Positions 53,721 through 62,396 of a DNA stretch of 64,000 nt are shown one piece after another. Every line of letters begins with the position of its first letter. Positions within the stretch are counted from its first letter, which is position 1. A program made the position numbers and the translations under genes. The stretch is from Chitinophagales bacterium (lineage in GTDB: Bacteria; Bacteroidota; Bacteroidia; Chitinophagales; CAIODY01). Location: the NCBI GenBank assembly GCA_947449695.1, contig CANFST010000010.1, forward strand, positions 17,821-81,820, in the 5' to 3' direction. Under the pieces are notes generated by a model. The model had not been told where the DNA came from. It saw only the letters and a list, made by a program, of their open reading frames with translations, and ran no database searches.

Positions 53721-54266
53721 ATGGGAAGTAAAAAATTCTTACTGGGTATCTTCGGCGATGAAGATGTATTGCTCGAAGGTGTGCCTGCAATCAGAGAAAA
53801 GGGTGTAAAAATTTATGACGTATTCACTCCGTTCCCTATTCATGGATTAGATACTGCAATGGGCTTACGTGAAAGTAAATTGCATATCGCAGGGTTCATC
53901 TATGGTATCACAGGAACATCAATTGCTTTAGGTTTTATGACTTGGGCAAACTCTGTTGATTGGAAAGTAAACTTTGGTGGCAAACCTTTTTGGAGTTGGC
54001 CTGCATATATTCCAATCACTTTTGAATTAACTGTATTAATGGCGTCAGCTGGGATGGTGGCTACATTCATGTACTTGTGTCGCTTAGCGCCTGGTGTTCA
54101 AAAGCACATTATGGATTTACGTCAGACTGATGATAAGATGGTAGTAGCTATTGAAATTGACGAACATACTGATGTAAATAATTTAACCAACATTTTAAAA
54201 TCAAGCGGCGCTGAAGAAGTGAATACAAAGGTGATTGATGATTGGTACAGATATAAAATTGCGTAA
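53721..54266 (+). CDS. actD: ActD: DUF3341 membrane subunit of alternative complex III
   Basis: The 181-residue protein has the DUF3341 signature: an N-terminal soluble part beginning KKFLLGIFGDEDVLLEGV and VFTPFPIHGLD, two transmembrane helices at about 58-78 and 99-121, and a C-terminal soluble tail with INEHT-like EIDEHTDVNNL. In known complexes ActD interacts with ActC and ActF and has no cofactor. Position between actC and actE supports the call. The upstream gap is 34 bases and has a plain AT-rich sequence. Confidence 0.92.
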   Translation: MGSKKFLLGIFGDEDVLLEGVPAIREKGVKIYDVFTPFPIHGLDTAMGLRESKLHIAGFIYGITGTSIALGFMTWANSVDWKVNFGGKPFWSWPAYIPITFELTVLMASAGMVATFMYLCRLAPGVQKHIMDLRQTDDKMVVAIEIDEHTDVNNLTNILKSSGAEEVNTKVIDDWYRYKIA

Positions 54267-54313
54267 GAATTTAAAATTTTAAACTTTAAATTTTAAAGTT
54301 AAAAATCAAATAA

Positions 54314-55009
54314 ATGAAAAGAAATAGCTTAATAATTATTGGTGCAGCATTAAGTGCATTTACAATCACTTCTTGCTTTCGTGATGCAAAAAAACCAGGC
54401 TTAGAATATATGCCAGATATGGCACATCCAGTATCTGTTGAAACTTATGATGAAAGTAAGAATCCGGATATCAGTGCTGGCAGAACAAGCGAAAAATTCA
54501 GCGCATTACAACCTGTAAAAGGCACAGTGCCAACTGCACAAGGAATGTTGCCTTTCAAAAATGACGAGTATGATAACACAACTTCATACAAACCTTATCA
54601 CCATGAATTTTCACCAGAAGGAGAAAAAGCAAGCGATGCTGATAAAAATCCTTTAGAAGTAAACAAAATCAATCTAACTGAAGGTAAACGTTTGTTTGAT
54701 ATTTATTGCGCACCATGCCATGGTAAAGAAGGTAATGCCGATGGAACTGTTACTATTGCTAACAATCATGCTTTCCCAATGGGAGCTCCATTCAGTTATT
54801 TCACTGATGCGAATTTAGCCTTAACTGAAGGACACATGTTTTATATTACACAATACGGTAGAAACTCAATGGGAAGCTATGCTTCGCAATTGAATCCTAA
54901 CGAACGCTGGAAAGTGATTATGTATGTAAAACAAATGCAGGCTGATTATGTAGCAAAAAATTCAGCATCGAAAAAAGAAGAAAAGAAAGACGATAAAAAG
55001 AAAGCTTAA
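54314..55009 (+). CDS. actE: ActE: monoheme cytochrome c lipoprotein of alternative complex III
   Basis: The 231-residue protein has a lipoprotein signal (AFTITSC, Cys near residue 21) and one heme c site, C132-AP-C135-H136, in GKRLFDIYCAPCHGKEGN. The sixth ligand is probably a Met in NSMGSY or HAFPMG (inference). It ends with a Lys-rich tail (KKEEKKDDKKKA). In alternative complex III, ActE is a monoheme cytochrome near ActA. A preceding spacer of 47 bases is a self-complementary AT run (TTTAAAATTTTAAA type), another palindrome-like piece. Confidence 0.92.
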   Translation: MKRNSLIIIGAALSAFTITSCFRDAKKPGLEYMPDMAHPVSVETYDESKNPDISAGRTSEKFSALQPVKGTVPTAQGMLPFKNDEYDNTTSYKPYHHEFSPEGEKASDADKNPLEVNKINLTEGKRLFDIYCAPCHGKEGNADGTVTIANNHAFPMGAPFSYFTDANLALTEGHMFYITQYGRNSMGSYASQLNPNERWKVIMYVKQMQADYVAKNSASKKEEKKDDKKKA

Positions 55010-55015
55010 GAGGAT

Positions 55016-55070
55016 AGATGCTTCGTTCCTCAGCATGAATAAAGACATTTTGAGCAAACGAAGGAACTAA
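55016..55070 (+). repeat. dispersed repeat (family 3, copy 1)
   Basis: AGATGCTTCGTTCCTCAGCA then TGA..., ending with ...ACGAAGGAACTAA. The same opening 22 bases occur at 61653. The ends form an imperfect inverted repeat. It lies in the actE-actF gap. Confidence 0.7.
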
Positions 55071-55105
55071 ACAAAAATCTAAAATCATTAAATAGAAAAT
55101 ATTAA

Positions 55106-56329
55106 ATGGGACATCACAACACAGAAGTAGATTTGAACGAACGTTTTGAATTTCCAGCAAAACTAAAGAACATAGCGTTTGGCTTAATGGGCGTTGGTTT
55201 GCTAGCATTTTTAGCAGGCGTATTCATTAGTCATAATAGCACACGAACATTAGCCGTGATGTTGCAAAATGGTTTGTTCTTTATGTTGATTACATTAATC
55301 AGCACATTCTTTATCGCTATTCACTACATGGCAAATGGTGGTTACATGGTCGTATTGAAGCGTATTCCCGAAGCTATCAGCCAAACGATGCCAATCATTG
55401 CTTTGTTCGTTTTTGGTTTGATTGCTTATATCATTTTAGGAAAACGCAATGACATTTTTATCTGGTTAAATATTCCAGCTATTAAAAATGCTGAAGCTCG
55501 TGAATTGTTGGAAGGAAAAACAGGTTATTTGAATGTGCCATTTTTCATCGTTCGTATCATTGCTTATTTAGCTGTGTGGAGTTTTGGTGTAATGCAATAT
55601 CGTAAGTTTTCTTTACAAGAAGATGCAGCATCAGCTGGTTCAATGAAAAACCACATCAACAGTCGTTTATTCTCAGGGTTCTTCTTAGTATTTTTTGCAG
55701 TAACCATTTCTACTTCATCATGGGATTGGTTAATGAGTATTGATGCAAAATGGTATTCAACCATGTATGGTTGGTATTGCTTTGTAAGTGCTTTGGTGAG
55801 TGGCGTTTCATTAATGATGTTGGTGATTCAATATTTAAGAAACCAAGGTTATTTGAAATCAGTTACTGATGAGCATGTACATGATTTAGGTAAATTCATG
55901 TTTGCGTTTTCAATCTTGTGGACTTACTTATGGTTCTCACAATACATGTTGATTTGGTATTCAAACAACCCTGAAGAAACAGTTTATTTCCGTCAGCGTT
56001 ATGACCATTACAAAGTATTATTCTATTTGAATTTGTTGATGAACTTTGTTACACCAATTTTTGTGTTGATGAAAAATACTTCAAAAAGAAATTCAAAAGT
56101 GTTGATTTTTATTGCAACCGTTATCATCATTGGTCATTGGGTTGATTACTACCAAATGATTATGCCTGGTACAGTTGGCAACAACTGGCACATTGGAATG
56201 CAGGAAATTGGTTTACCGATTTTCTTTGTTGGGTTGATTATCTGGAGAACGTTCAGTCAATTGGAAAAAGCGCCATTGATTCCGAAAAATCACCCTTATT
56301 TGCAAGAGAGTTTGCATCATCATGTATAA
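55106..56329 (+). CDS. actF: ActF: quinol:cytochrome c oxidoreductase membrane subunit
   Basis: The 407-residue protein has about ten transmembrane segments and is related to ActC. Conserved family segments include FFLVFFAVTISTSSWDWLMSIDAKWYSTMYGWYCF and ILWTYLWFSQYMLIWYSNNPEE (each split here as one run of motif). It lacks cofactor-binding Cys. It is the last of the act genes and precedes coxB, consistent with the arrangement act-cox in which alternative complex III and an oxidase form a supercomplex. The start (ATG at 55106) has no evident ribosome site, as usual in this phylum. Confidence 0.92.
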   Translation: MGHHNTEVDLNERFEFPAKLKNIAFGLMGVGLLAFLAGVFISHNSTRTLAVMLQNGLFFMLITLISTFFIAIHYMANGGYMVVLKRIPEAISQTMPIIALFVFGLIAYIILGKRNDIFIWLNIPAIKNAEARELLEGKTGYLNVPFFIVRIIAYLAVWSFGVMQYRKFSLQEDAASAGSMKNHINSRLFSGFFLVFFAVTISTSSWDWLMSIDAKWYSTMYGWYCFVSALVSGVSLMMLVIQYLRNQGYLKSVTDEHVHDLGKFMFAFSILWTYLWFSQYMLIWYSNNPEETVYFRQRYDHYKVLFYLNLLMNFVTPIFVLMKNTSKRNSKVLIFIATVIIIGHWVDYYQMIMPGTVGNNWHIGMQEIGLPIFFVGLIIWRTFSQLEKAPLIPKNHPYLQESLHHHV

Positions 56330-56437
56330 GCCAGTGTATTGAATAGTGAATATTGAGCATTAAGATAAATACAAAAAGACTTTTAGCCATTAGGGCAGAA
56401 AATAAAACTAATAACATAAAATAATTAACGAAAAATA

Positions 56438-57478
56438 ATGACAACGATTATTATAGTAGGTATCATCGTATTATTGATTAGCATTGTGTTTCAGGTAGCA
56501 AAAACCAGTGAAATGGTTAGCACTTTAAAGGGTGCGGCGCAATCAAGAAAAGATTCTAACAATATTTTAGGAATACTGCTTTTGGTATTTATGCCAGTAT
56601 TTTTAATTGGTTGTATTTGGTCTGCAATGCACTTTCATAAAGATTTTTTGCCTGAATCTGCTTCGGTTCACGGTGATTGGATTGATAGCGTATTCAATAC
56701 TACTTTAATAGTAACAGGGTTGGTTTTCTTCTTAACTCAAATTGCTTTGTTTTGGTTTGCATTCAGATATCGCGAACAAGAAGGAAAGAAAGCTTTATAC
56801 TATCCTGAAAATAATAAATTGGAAATGTGGTGGACAATTATACCTGCTATTTTCATGACCGTATTGGTTGTTACAGGATTGTTCTATTGGTATAAAATTA
56901 CTGCACCAGCTCCAAAAGATGCGATGGTGATTGAAGTAACAGGAAAGCAATTCAACTGGATTGCTCGTTACCCAGGTAAAGATGGAAAATTAGGACACAA
57001 AAATTTCACTTTGATTAACGATAACAACGTGGAAGGATTAGATTGGAACGATGAAGCAACTAAAGATGATATTATCCCAACTGAATTGCATTTAGTAGTT
57101 GGTAAACCAACTAAAGTAATTGTGAATTCACGTGATGTAATGCACAATTTCGATTTGCCACATTTCCGTGTAAAAATTGATGCGGTGCCTGGTATTCCAA
57201 CTACCTTCTGCTTTACACCAAAATATACAACTGAAGAAATGAGAGTAAGAGTTGGTAATCCGAAATTTAATTTTGAATTGGCATGTGCACAAATCTGCGG
57301 ACAAAGCCACTATGCTATGAAAATGGCAGTAGTAGTGCAAACCCAAGCTGAATTTGATGCCTGGATAAAAGACCAAAAACCTTATTACGAAACTGCTATG
57401 CCTGCACCAGCAGTGGCTGAAGCAGCACCAGCAGCTGAAGAAAAGAAAAACGAAGCAAAAAAGGAAGAGAAAAAATAA
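56438..57478 (+). CDS. coxB: cytochrome c oxidase subunit II
   Basis: Subunit II takes electrons into the oxidase through the dinuclear CuA site. The 346-residue protein has three hydrophobic N-terminal helices (one more than the usual two) and a cupredoxin domain. The CuA ligands are seen in C283-x3-C287-x3-H291-x2-M294, with the upstream His in SRDVMHNFDL. It has no C-terminal cytochrome c domain, so the enzyme is aa3-like rather than caa3, the heme c work being done by ActA/ActE. The C-terminal 35 residues are an Ala/Pro/Glu/Lys-rich tail, probably disordered. Upstream gap 108 bases. Confidence 0.94.
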   Translation: MTTIIIVGIIVLLISIVFQVAKTSEMVSTLKGAAQSRKDSNNILGILLLVFMPVFLIGCIWSAMHFHKDFLPESASVHGDWIDSVFNTTLIVTGLVFFLTQIALFWFAFRYREQEGKKALYYPENNKLEMWWTIIPAIFMTVLVVTGLFYWYKITAPAPKDAMVIEVTGKQFNWIARYPGKDGKLGHKNFTLINDNNVEGLDWNDEATKDDIIPTELHLVVGKPTKVIVNSRDVMHNFDLPHFRVKIDAVPGIPTTFCFTPKYTTEEMRVRVGNPKFNFELACAQICGQSHYAMKMAVVVQTQAEFDAWIKDQKPYYETAMPAPAVAEAAPAAEEKKNEAKKEEKK

Positions 57479-57486
57479 ATAAAAAT

Positions 57487-57515
57487 CATAGTACCTAATA
57501 TTTAGTACTTAATTC
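57487..57515 (+). repeat. dispersed AGTAC-type repeat (family 2, copy 2)
   Basis: CATAGTACCTAATATTTAGT then ACTTAATTC. Related to 48968-48994, at a similar place just before a gene start (coxA). Confidence 0.55.
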
Positions 57516-57528
57516 AAAAAGAAAATAA

Positions 57529-59370
57529 ATGAGTTCAACAGCAACACATCACGTATCGGAAGAAGCCATCTATCATAAGGCAGAGTGGCATGCACATCAT
57601 CACCATGAACACAATGGTCATGACCATCAGGATACTTTTTTCAGCAAATACATTTTTTCGCAAGACCATAAAATGATTGCCAAACAGTTTTTAGTAACTG
57701 GTATTTTCTGGGCAATTATTGGTGGATTGATGAGTGCTTTATTCCGCATTCAATTGGGTTATCCTGATGAACATTTTGGATTCTTGAGTTCATTATTAGG
57801 TCATTGGGCACCTGATGGCAAAATCGACCCTCAATACTATTTAGCATTAGTAACTATGCATGGTACTATCATGGTATTCTTTGTATTGACTGGTGGATTG
57901 AGTGGAACATTCTCTAACTTTTTGATTCCATTGCAAGTAGGCGCCAGAGATATGGCATCACCAGCGTTGAATATGCTTAGTTACTGGATGTTCGTGTTAT
58001 CAAGCGTTGTGATGTTCTCTTCTTATTTTGTTTCATCTGGTCCTGCATCAGCTGGTTGGACAGTTTATCCGCCATTGAGTGCTTTGCCTGAAGCAGTAAA
58101 AGGTTCAGGAACTGGTCAGGGTTTATGGTTAATCAGTATTGCATTATTCATTGTATCAGCATTATTGGGTGGTTTGAACTATGTGGCTACCATTTTAAAT
58201 ATGCGTACAAAAGGAATGACGATGACTCGTTTGCCTTTAACCATCTGGTCATTCTTATTAACTGCTATCTTGGGTATATTGTCTTTCCCGGTATTGTTAA
58301 GTTGCGCTTTGTTGTTGATTTTCGACAGAAGTTTAGGCACTTCATTTTATTTGAATGAAATTTATATCAACGGTCATGCAATGGTTGAACAAACTGGTGG
58401 TTCATCTATTTTATTCCAACACTTATTCTGGTTCTTAGGTCATCCTGAGGTTTACATCGTTATTCTTCCTGCGATGGGTTTAGTATCTGAAGTATTAGCT
58501 GTTAGTGCTCGTAAGCCTATCTTTGGTTACAAAGCCATGATTGGTTCTATGTTGGCAATTGGTGGTTTATCATTCATCGTTTGGGCGCATCACATGTTCG
58601 TATCAGGTATGAATCCTTTTGTAGGTTCTATCTTCGTGGTATTAACTTTGATTATCGCCGTACCATCTGCTGTAAAAGTATTCAACTGGATTGCGACTAT
58701 CTGGAGAGGTAGCATCCGTTTCACTCCGCAATCATTATTTGCAATTGGATTTGTAAGCTTATTCATCAGCGGTGGTTTGACAGGATTGTTCTTAGGAAAC
58801 TCAACAGTTGATATTGAATTAACTAAAACATATTTCGTGGTAGCTCACTTCCATATTGTAATGGGTGTTGCAGCATTCTTTGGTTTGTTTGCTGGTGTTT
58901 ATCACTGGTATCCAAAAATGTTTGGGCGCTATATGAATAACACTTTAGGGTACATTCACTTCTTTGTAACCTTCATTGGTAGCTATTTAATTTTCTGGCC
59001 AATGCATTATCAAGGAATGGCTGGTTTACCTCGTTGGTATTATACACACAGCAGCTACGAAACATTCGGACACATGGGTGAATTGAGCAAATTCATTTCT
59101 ACTGTTGCCGTTATCGTTTTCCTGATGCAGGTATTCTTTATCATCAACTTCTTCTACAGCATGTATAAAGGAAGAAAAGTTACTGAACAAAATCCATGGG
59201 AAGCTACTACATTGGAATGGACTACACCAATTGAAGCTCCACATGGTAACTGGGAAGGTGATATTCCTGAAGTACACCGTTGGCCTTATGATTACAGTAA
59301 AGAAAACGGAGAAGGATTTATTACCCAAACTACACCTATGAAACCAGGTGAAGTTCAATTGCATCATTAA
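57529..59370 (+). CDS. coxA: cytochrome c oxidase subunit I
   Basis: The catalytic heme-copper subunit reduces oxygen to water and pumps protons. The 613-residue protein has the twelve-helix core, with WFLGHPEVYIVILPAMG (CuB His and Tyr), HHMF, and VVAHFHIVMG (heme ligands). The N-terminus before the first helix is strongly His-rich (HAHHHHEHNGHDHQD, residues about 20-34), unlike standard subunit I. A soluble C-terminal tail of about 60 residues carries ATTLEWTTPIEAPHGNW. The N-terminal His stretch could bind copper or zinc (inference). Confidence 0.95.
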   Translation: MSSTATHHVSEEAIYHKAEWHAHHHHEHNGHDHQDTFFSKYIFSQDHKMIAKQFLVTGIFWAIIGGLMSALFRIQLGYPDEHFGFLSSLLGHWAPDGKIDPQYYLALVTMHGTIMVFFVLTGGLSGTFSNFLIPLQVGARDMASPALNMLSYWMFVLSSVVMFSSYFVSSGPASAGWTVYPPLSALPEAVKGSGTGQGLWLISIALFIVSALLGGLNYVATILNMRTKGMTMTRLPLTIWSFLLTAILGILSFPVLLSCALLLIFDRSLGTSFYLNEIYINGHAMVEQTGGSSILFQHLFWFLGHPEVYIVILPAMGLVSEVLAVSARKPIFGYKAMIGSMLAIGGLSFIVWAHHMFVSGMNPFVGSIFVVLTLIIAVPSAVKVFNWIATIWRGSIRFTPQSLFAIGFVSLFISGGLTGLFLGNSTVDIELTKTYFVVAHFHIVMGVAAFFGLFAGVYHWYPKMFGRYMNNTLGYIHFFVTFIGSYLIFWPMHYQGMAGLPRWYYTHSSYETFGHMGELSKFISTVAVIVFLMQVFFIINFFYSMYKGRKVTEQNPWEATTLEWTTPIEAPHGNWEGDIPEVHRWPYDYSKENGEGFITQTTPMKPGEVQLHH

Positions 59371-59391
59371 TTTTCAATAGAAAAATAAAAA

Positions 59392-60279
59392 TTGACGAAA
59401 GCTATTTCCATATCGAACCCTATCATCAGTAAAATCTATGATTATGGTGTGTTGGCTAAATTCAAGCTCACCTCCTTCATCATCATGAGTGCGGCGGCAG
59501 GCTATGGAATTGCTTTTCAGGGTTCATTAAATACATTTAAGTTCTTAAGTTTATTAGTAGGCGGATTTTTAGTAACAGCTTCATCTAATGCCATCAATCA
59601 GATTTTAGAAAGAAATTTTGATGTGTTGATGGACAGAACAGCTAACCGACCATTGGCATCAGAACGTATGAGTTTGATGGAAGCAATGGTAGCAGCAGGT
59701 TTTGCAGGCGTTGGAGGGGTAATGGTATTGTGGTTTTATTGCAATAGCATTGCTGGGGTATTAGGCGCTTTGGCTTTATTGAGCTATGCTTTTATTTATA
59801 CGCCAATGAAACGGATTTCTCCCATTTCAGTATGGGTTGGAGCTATACCAGGGGCATTGCCACCAATGATAGGCGTAGTTGCAGCAACTGGTAGATTAGA
59901 TGCATTGGCCTGGGTAATGTTCGGCATTCAGTTCTTATGGCAGTTCCCACACTATTGGGCTATTGCATGGGTGATTGATGAAGATTATCAGAAAGCAGGT
60001 TATAAAATGTTGCCTTCAAAAGGCGGAAAAGACAGAATCACTGCATCATTCAGTTTGTTATATGCAGCTATGTTGATTCCAATGGGAATTATCCCGACTT
60101 ATTTTGGCTGGTGTAATAATTTAACATTGGTCATCATGGTGCTTTGCGGATTAATGATGCTGGTGCAGGCAATCGTTCTTTTTATAAAATTAGATAACAA
60201 GGCAGCAAGAGGATTAATGTTTGGTTCATTTGTTTATTTACCAATTGTTTTGCTGGCTTTAATCATAGGAAAAATATAA
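59392..60279 (+). CDS. ctaB: protoheme IX farnesyltransferase (heme O synthase), TTG start
   Basis: CtaB adds a farnesyl chain to heme B to give heme O, precursor of the oxidase heme A. The 295-residue membrane protein has the UbiA-type prenyltransferase motif NQILERNFDVLMDRTANRPL, and DEDYQKAGYKMLPS in the second Asp region. About nine helices are present. The start is a TTG at 59392: a stop codon lies six bases upstream in frame, no ATG precedes the first helix, and residues MTKAISISNPIISKIYDYG fit the family. It is placed in the oxidase operon just after coxA. Confidence 0.93.
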   Translation: MTKAISISNPIISKIYDYGVLAKFKLTSFIIMSAAAGYGIAFQGSLNTFKFLSLLVGGFLVTASSNAINQILERNFDVLMDRTANRPLASERMSLMEAMVAAGFAGVGGVMVLWFYCNSIAGVLGALALLSYAFIYTPMKRISPISVWVGAIPGALPPMIGVVAATGRLDALAWVMFGIQFLWQFPHYWAIAWVIDEDYQKAGYKMLPSKGGKDRITASFSLLYAAMLIPMGIIPTYFGWCNNLTLVIMVLCGLMMLVQAIVLFIKLDNKAARGLMFGSFVYLPIVLLALIIGKI

Positions 60280-60286
60280 GTATAAA

Positions 60287-60883
60287 ATGGCAACAACAGC
60301 TACATATCAACCAACTGCCGACGATTATAAAATTAATCCGAAGAAGTTTGCTTTATGGGCGGCAATTGCCAGCATCTGTATGTTCTTTATTGGCATCACC
60401 AGCGCATTTATTGTGAAAAAAGGTGCTGATGTGGCCAACGGACATTGGATGTTTTTTAAAATGCCGGTGATATTTTATTTCAGCACGGCAGCCATTGTGT
60501 TGAGCAGTGTAAGTTTGTTTTTTGCTAAAAAGTTCTTTTTAAAAGGCGATAAACAGGGCTATCAGATTTCGATGTTAATCAGCTCACTATTAGGCACAGC
60601 ATTTTTAGTGATGCAATATTTAGGCTGGAAAGCATTGGTTAGTATCGGGGTTTATCTGGGTGGTAGTTTATCTAACCCAAGTGGTTCGTTTTTTTACATT
60701 ATTTCGGGCACACATGCTTTACATATTCTGGGTGGCTTAATCATTATGTATTGGGCAACCATCAAAGCATTTGTTCGTCAGACTAATGTACAGAGCAAAT
60801 TGGGAATTGAGTTGATTTCTACTTACTGGCACTTTGTAGATTTCTTATGGTTGTATTTATTTGCCATGCTATTATTCTTTTAA
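60287..60883 (+). CDS. heme-copper oxidase subunit III (first copy)
   Basis: A 198-residue protein with five or more hydrophobic helices and the subunit III signature TYWHFVDFLWLYLFAMLLFF at its C-terminus. It also has FFYIISGTHALHILGGLIIM. Residues 1-25 are a soluble N-terminus. A second subunit III gene follows at 60958, and both retain the HFVDxxW core. Two adjacent subunit III-like genes are usual in Bacteroidota oxidase operons; together they may replace a longer seven-helix subunit III. It starts seven bases after ctaB. Confidence 0.87.
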   Translation: MATTATYQPTADDYKINPKKFALWAAIASICMFFIGITSAFIVKKGADVANGHWMFFKMPVIFYFSTAAIVLSSVSLFFAKKFFLKGDKQGYQISMLISSLLGTAFLVMQYLGWKALVSIGVYLGGSLSNPSGSFFYIISGTHALHILGGLIIMYWATIKAFVRQTNVQSKLGIELISTYWHFVDFLWLYLFAMLLFF

Positions 60884-60957
60884 AAAATTATAAAATCAGA
60901 AGATGAAAAGCCTAAAAATCTTTACATCTTAATATCTAAAAAACATAAGTTAATAAT

Positions 60958-61644
60958 ATGAGTTCAACAGCAACGACAAGTTCAAACGTATGGGGTGGTG
61001 GAGTATCACCATTTAATGTGCGTTGGGGAAAATTAATGATGTGGTACTTTTTGGTGAGTGATGCTTTTACCTTTTCTGCCTTACTGGTAGCTTATGGCAC
61101 TATTCGCACCATGAACCCTTGGTGGCCCAATCCACAGCATGTATTCCGCAGCTTCCCTTTCTGTGGCGATGCCAATTTGCCTTTGATGTTTGTGAGCTTA
61201 ATGACATTCATATTGATTATGAGTTCGGTAACCATGGTATTGGCTGTGTATGAAGGACATCGCAACAATCGCAACAAAGTGGTGATGTGGATGATACCAA
61301 CCATTATTGGTGGTATAGCTTTCTTAAGCTGTCAGGCCTGGGAATGGACTCACTTAATTGTTGACGAACATACCCGTTTAACTTCAAATCTATTTGGCCC
61401 TATAGTAAATGGCGAAGAAACACATGGCCCGGCTCAGTTTGGTCAGTTATTCTTTGTTATCACAGGTTTCCACGGGTTCCACGTGTTTTCGGGCGTAATT
61501 ATCAATATCTTATTGACTCTGGCAGTAGCTAAAGGAACTTACGATAGAAAAGGCGATTATGAAATGGTAGAAAAAGTAGGCTTATACTGGCACTTTGTAG
61601 ATTTAGTGTGGGTATTTGTGTTCTTGTGTTTCTATTTGTTGTAA
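60958..61644 (+). CDS. heme-copper oxidase subunit III (second copy)
   Basis: The 228-residue protein has the subunit III features KLMMWYFLVSDAFTFSALLVAYG at its start, GFHGFHVFSGVIINILL, and LYWHFVDLVWVFVFLCFYLL at the end. It has about five helices and a longer loop (WTHLIVDEHTRLTSN) than the first copy. Sequence similarity to the first copy is clearest in the last two helices, indicating paralogy but not a recent duplication. A 74-base spacer separates it from the first copy. Confidence 0.87.
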   Translation: MSSTATTSSNVWGGGVSPFNVRWGKLMMWYFLVSDAFTFSALLVAYGTIRTMNPWWPNPQHVFRSFPFCGDANLPLMFVSLMTFILIMSSVTMVLAVYEGHRNNRNKVVMWMIPTIIGGIAFLSCQAWEWTHLIVDEHTRLTSNLFGPIVNGEETHGPAQFGQLFFVITGFHGFHVFSGVIINILLTLAVAKGTYDRKGDYEMVEKVGLYWHFVDLVWVFVFLCFYLL

Positions 61645-61652
61645 ATCAATAC

Positions 61653-61719
61653 AGATGCTTCGTTCCTCAGCATGACAAAAAAAGAGGGCAGTCATCCTGA
61701 ACGAAGTGAAGGAACTAAA
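61653..61719 (+). repeat. dispersed repeat (family 3, copy 2)
   Basis: It starts AGATGCTTCGTTCCTCAGCA followed by TGAC and ends GAACGAAGTGAAGGAACTAA. It repeats the element at 55016 with a longer middle. The ends are imperfectly inverted. It lies between the second subunit III gene and the subunit IV gene. Confidence 0.7.
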
Positions 61720-61755
61720 GCAAAAAAATAATTTATAATTCATAACTCAATTAAT

Positions 61756-62121
61756 ATGTCAGAAGAAGTAAAAGACCACGAAGCATCAAGCCCAAAAACA
61801 ATTTGGAGAACTTTCTGGATTTTGTTGGCCATTACTATTGGTGAAATTTTGTTTGCGGTTTTAATTGCACCAAAAATGGGTGGCAAATTAATCCCTAACT
61901 TATTATATGCTGTATTGTCATTAATGAAAGCAGGCTATATCATTTCTGAATTCATGCACATGAAATACGAAGTGAAAAACCTGATTCGTACAGTAGGCTT
62001 GCCTTGTTTGTTGTTAATCTGGCTGATTACAGCTTTGGCAATGGAAGGCACCAGCTGGAAACACATGATGAACAAACCAATGCCTGAAGGGGCTGAAATG
62101 GAACACACTGCATCTAAATAA
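61756..62121 (+). CDS. cytochrome c oxidase subunit IV-type small membrane protein
   Basis: The 121-residue protein has three hydrophobic helices (IWRTFWILLAITIGEILFAV; LLYAVLSLMKAGYIISEF; LIWLITALAM region). It shows the MHMKYE motif typical of the bacterial oxidase subunit IV family (COX4_pro-like), in ISEFMHMKYEVKNL. These subunits aid assembly or stability of the oxidase. The position after subunit III supports the call. The N-terminus (SEEVKDHEASSPKTIW) is soluble. Confidence 0.85.
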   Translation: MSEEVKDHEASSPKTIWRTFWILLAITIGEILFAVLIAPKMGGKLIPNLLYAVLSLMKAGYIISEFMHMKYEVKNLIRTVGLPCLLLIWLITALAMEGTSWKHMMNKPMPEGAEMEHTASK

Positions 62122-62151
62122 ATTTTGTAACCAAATTAATAATTTTATCAC

Positions 62152-62337
62152 ATGAGCAATCATAAAAATATTTATACCGATACTGACGAAACCACTCAAA
62201 AAGCAAAAGATATTATTGTAATCACTTTTTTATCATTGTTAGCTTTTTTTGTAACTGCTTGCGTAGTTTTATATTCCAAAGGATACGTTTCACCTCATAA
62301 GGAAGGTAGTGAACGTACTATAAATTCTGATAAGTAA
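62152..62337 (+). CDS. 61-residue single-pass membrane protein at the end of the oxidase operon
   Basis: A short protein (MSNHKNIYTDTDETTQKAKD...) with one transmembrane helix, IIVITFLSLLAFFVTACVVLYS, at residues about 21-42. The termini are hydrophilic. No family is recognised. It lies 30 bases after the subunit IV gene and before the operon terminator, so it is probably co-expressed with the oxidase. Known small accessory oxidase subunits have this form, but no specific match is claimed. Confidence 0.65.
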   Translation: MSNHKNIYTDTDETTQKAKDIIVITFLSLLAFFVTACVVLYSKGYVSPHKEGSERTINSDK

Positions 62338-62359
62338 TTTCCTGAAATATTTTTTAAAA

Positions 62360-62386
62360 AGATTGTTTGATTTTTTCAAGCAACCT
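62360..62386. terminator. terminator between the oxidase operon and nadE
   Basis: AGATTGTTTGA and TCAAGCAACCT form an 11-bp stem with one wobble pair and one A-C mismatch, a 5-base T loop, and a T run after it on the plus strand. It lies between convergent genes. Confidence 0.65.
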
Positions 62387-62396
62387 TTTTTGTTTT

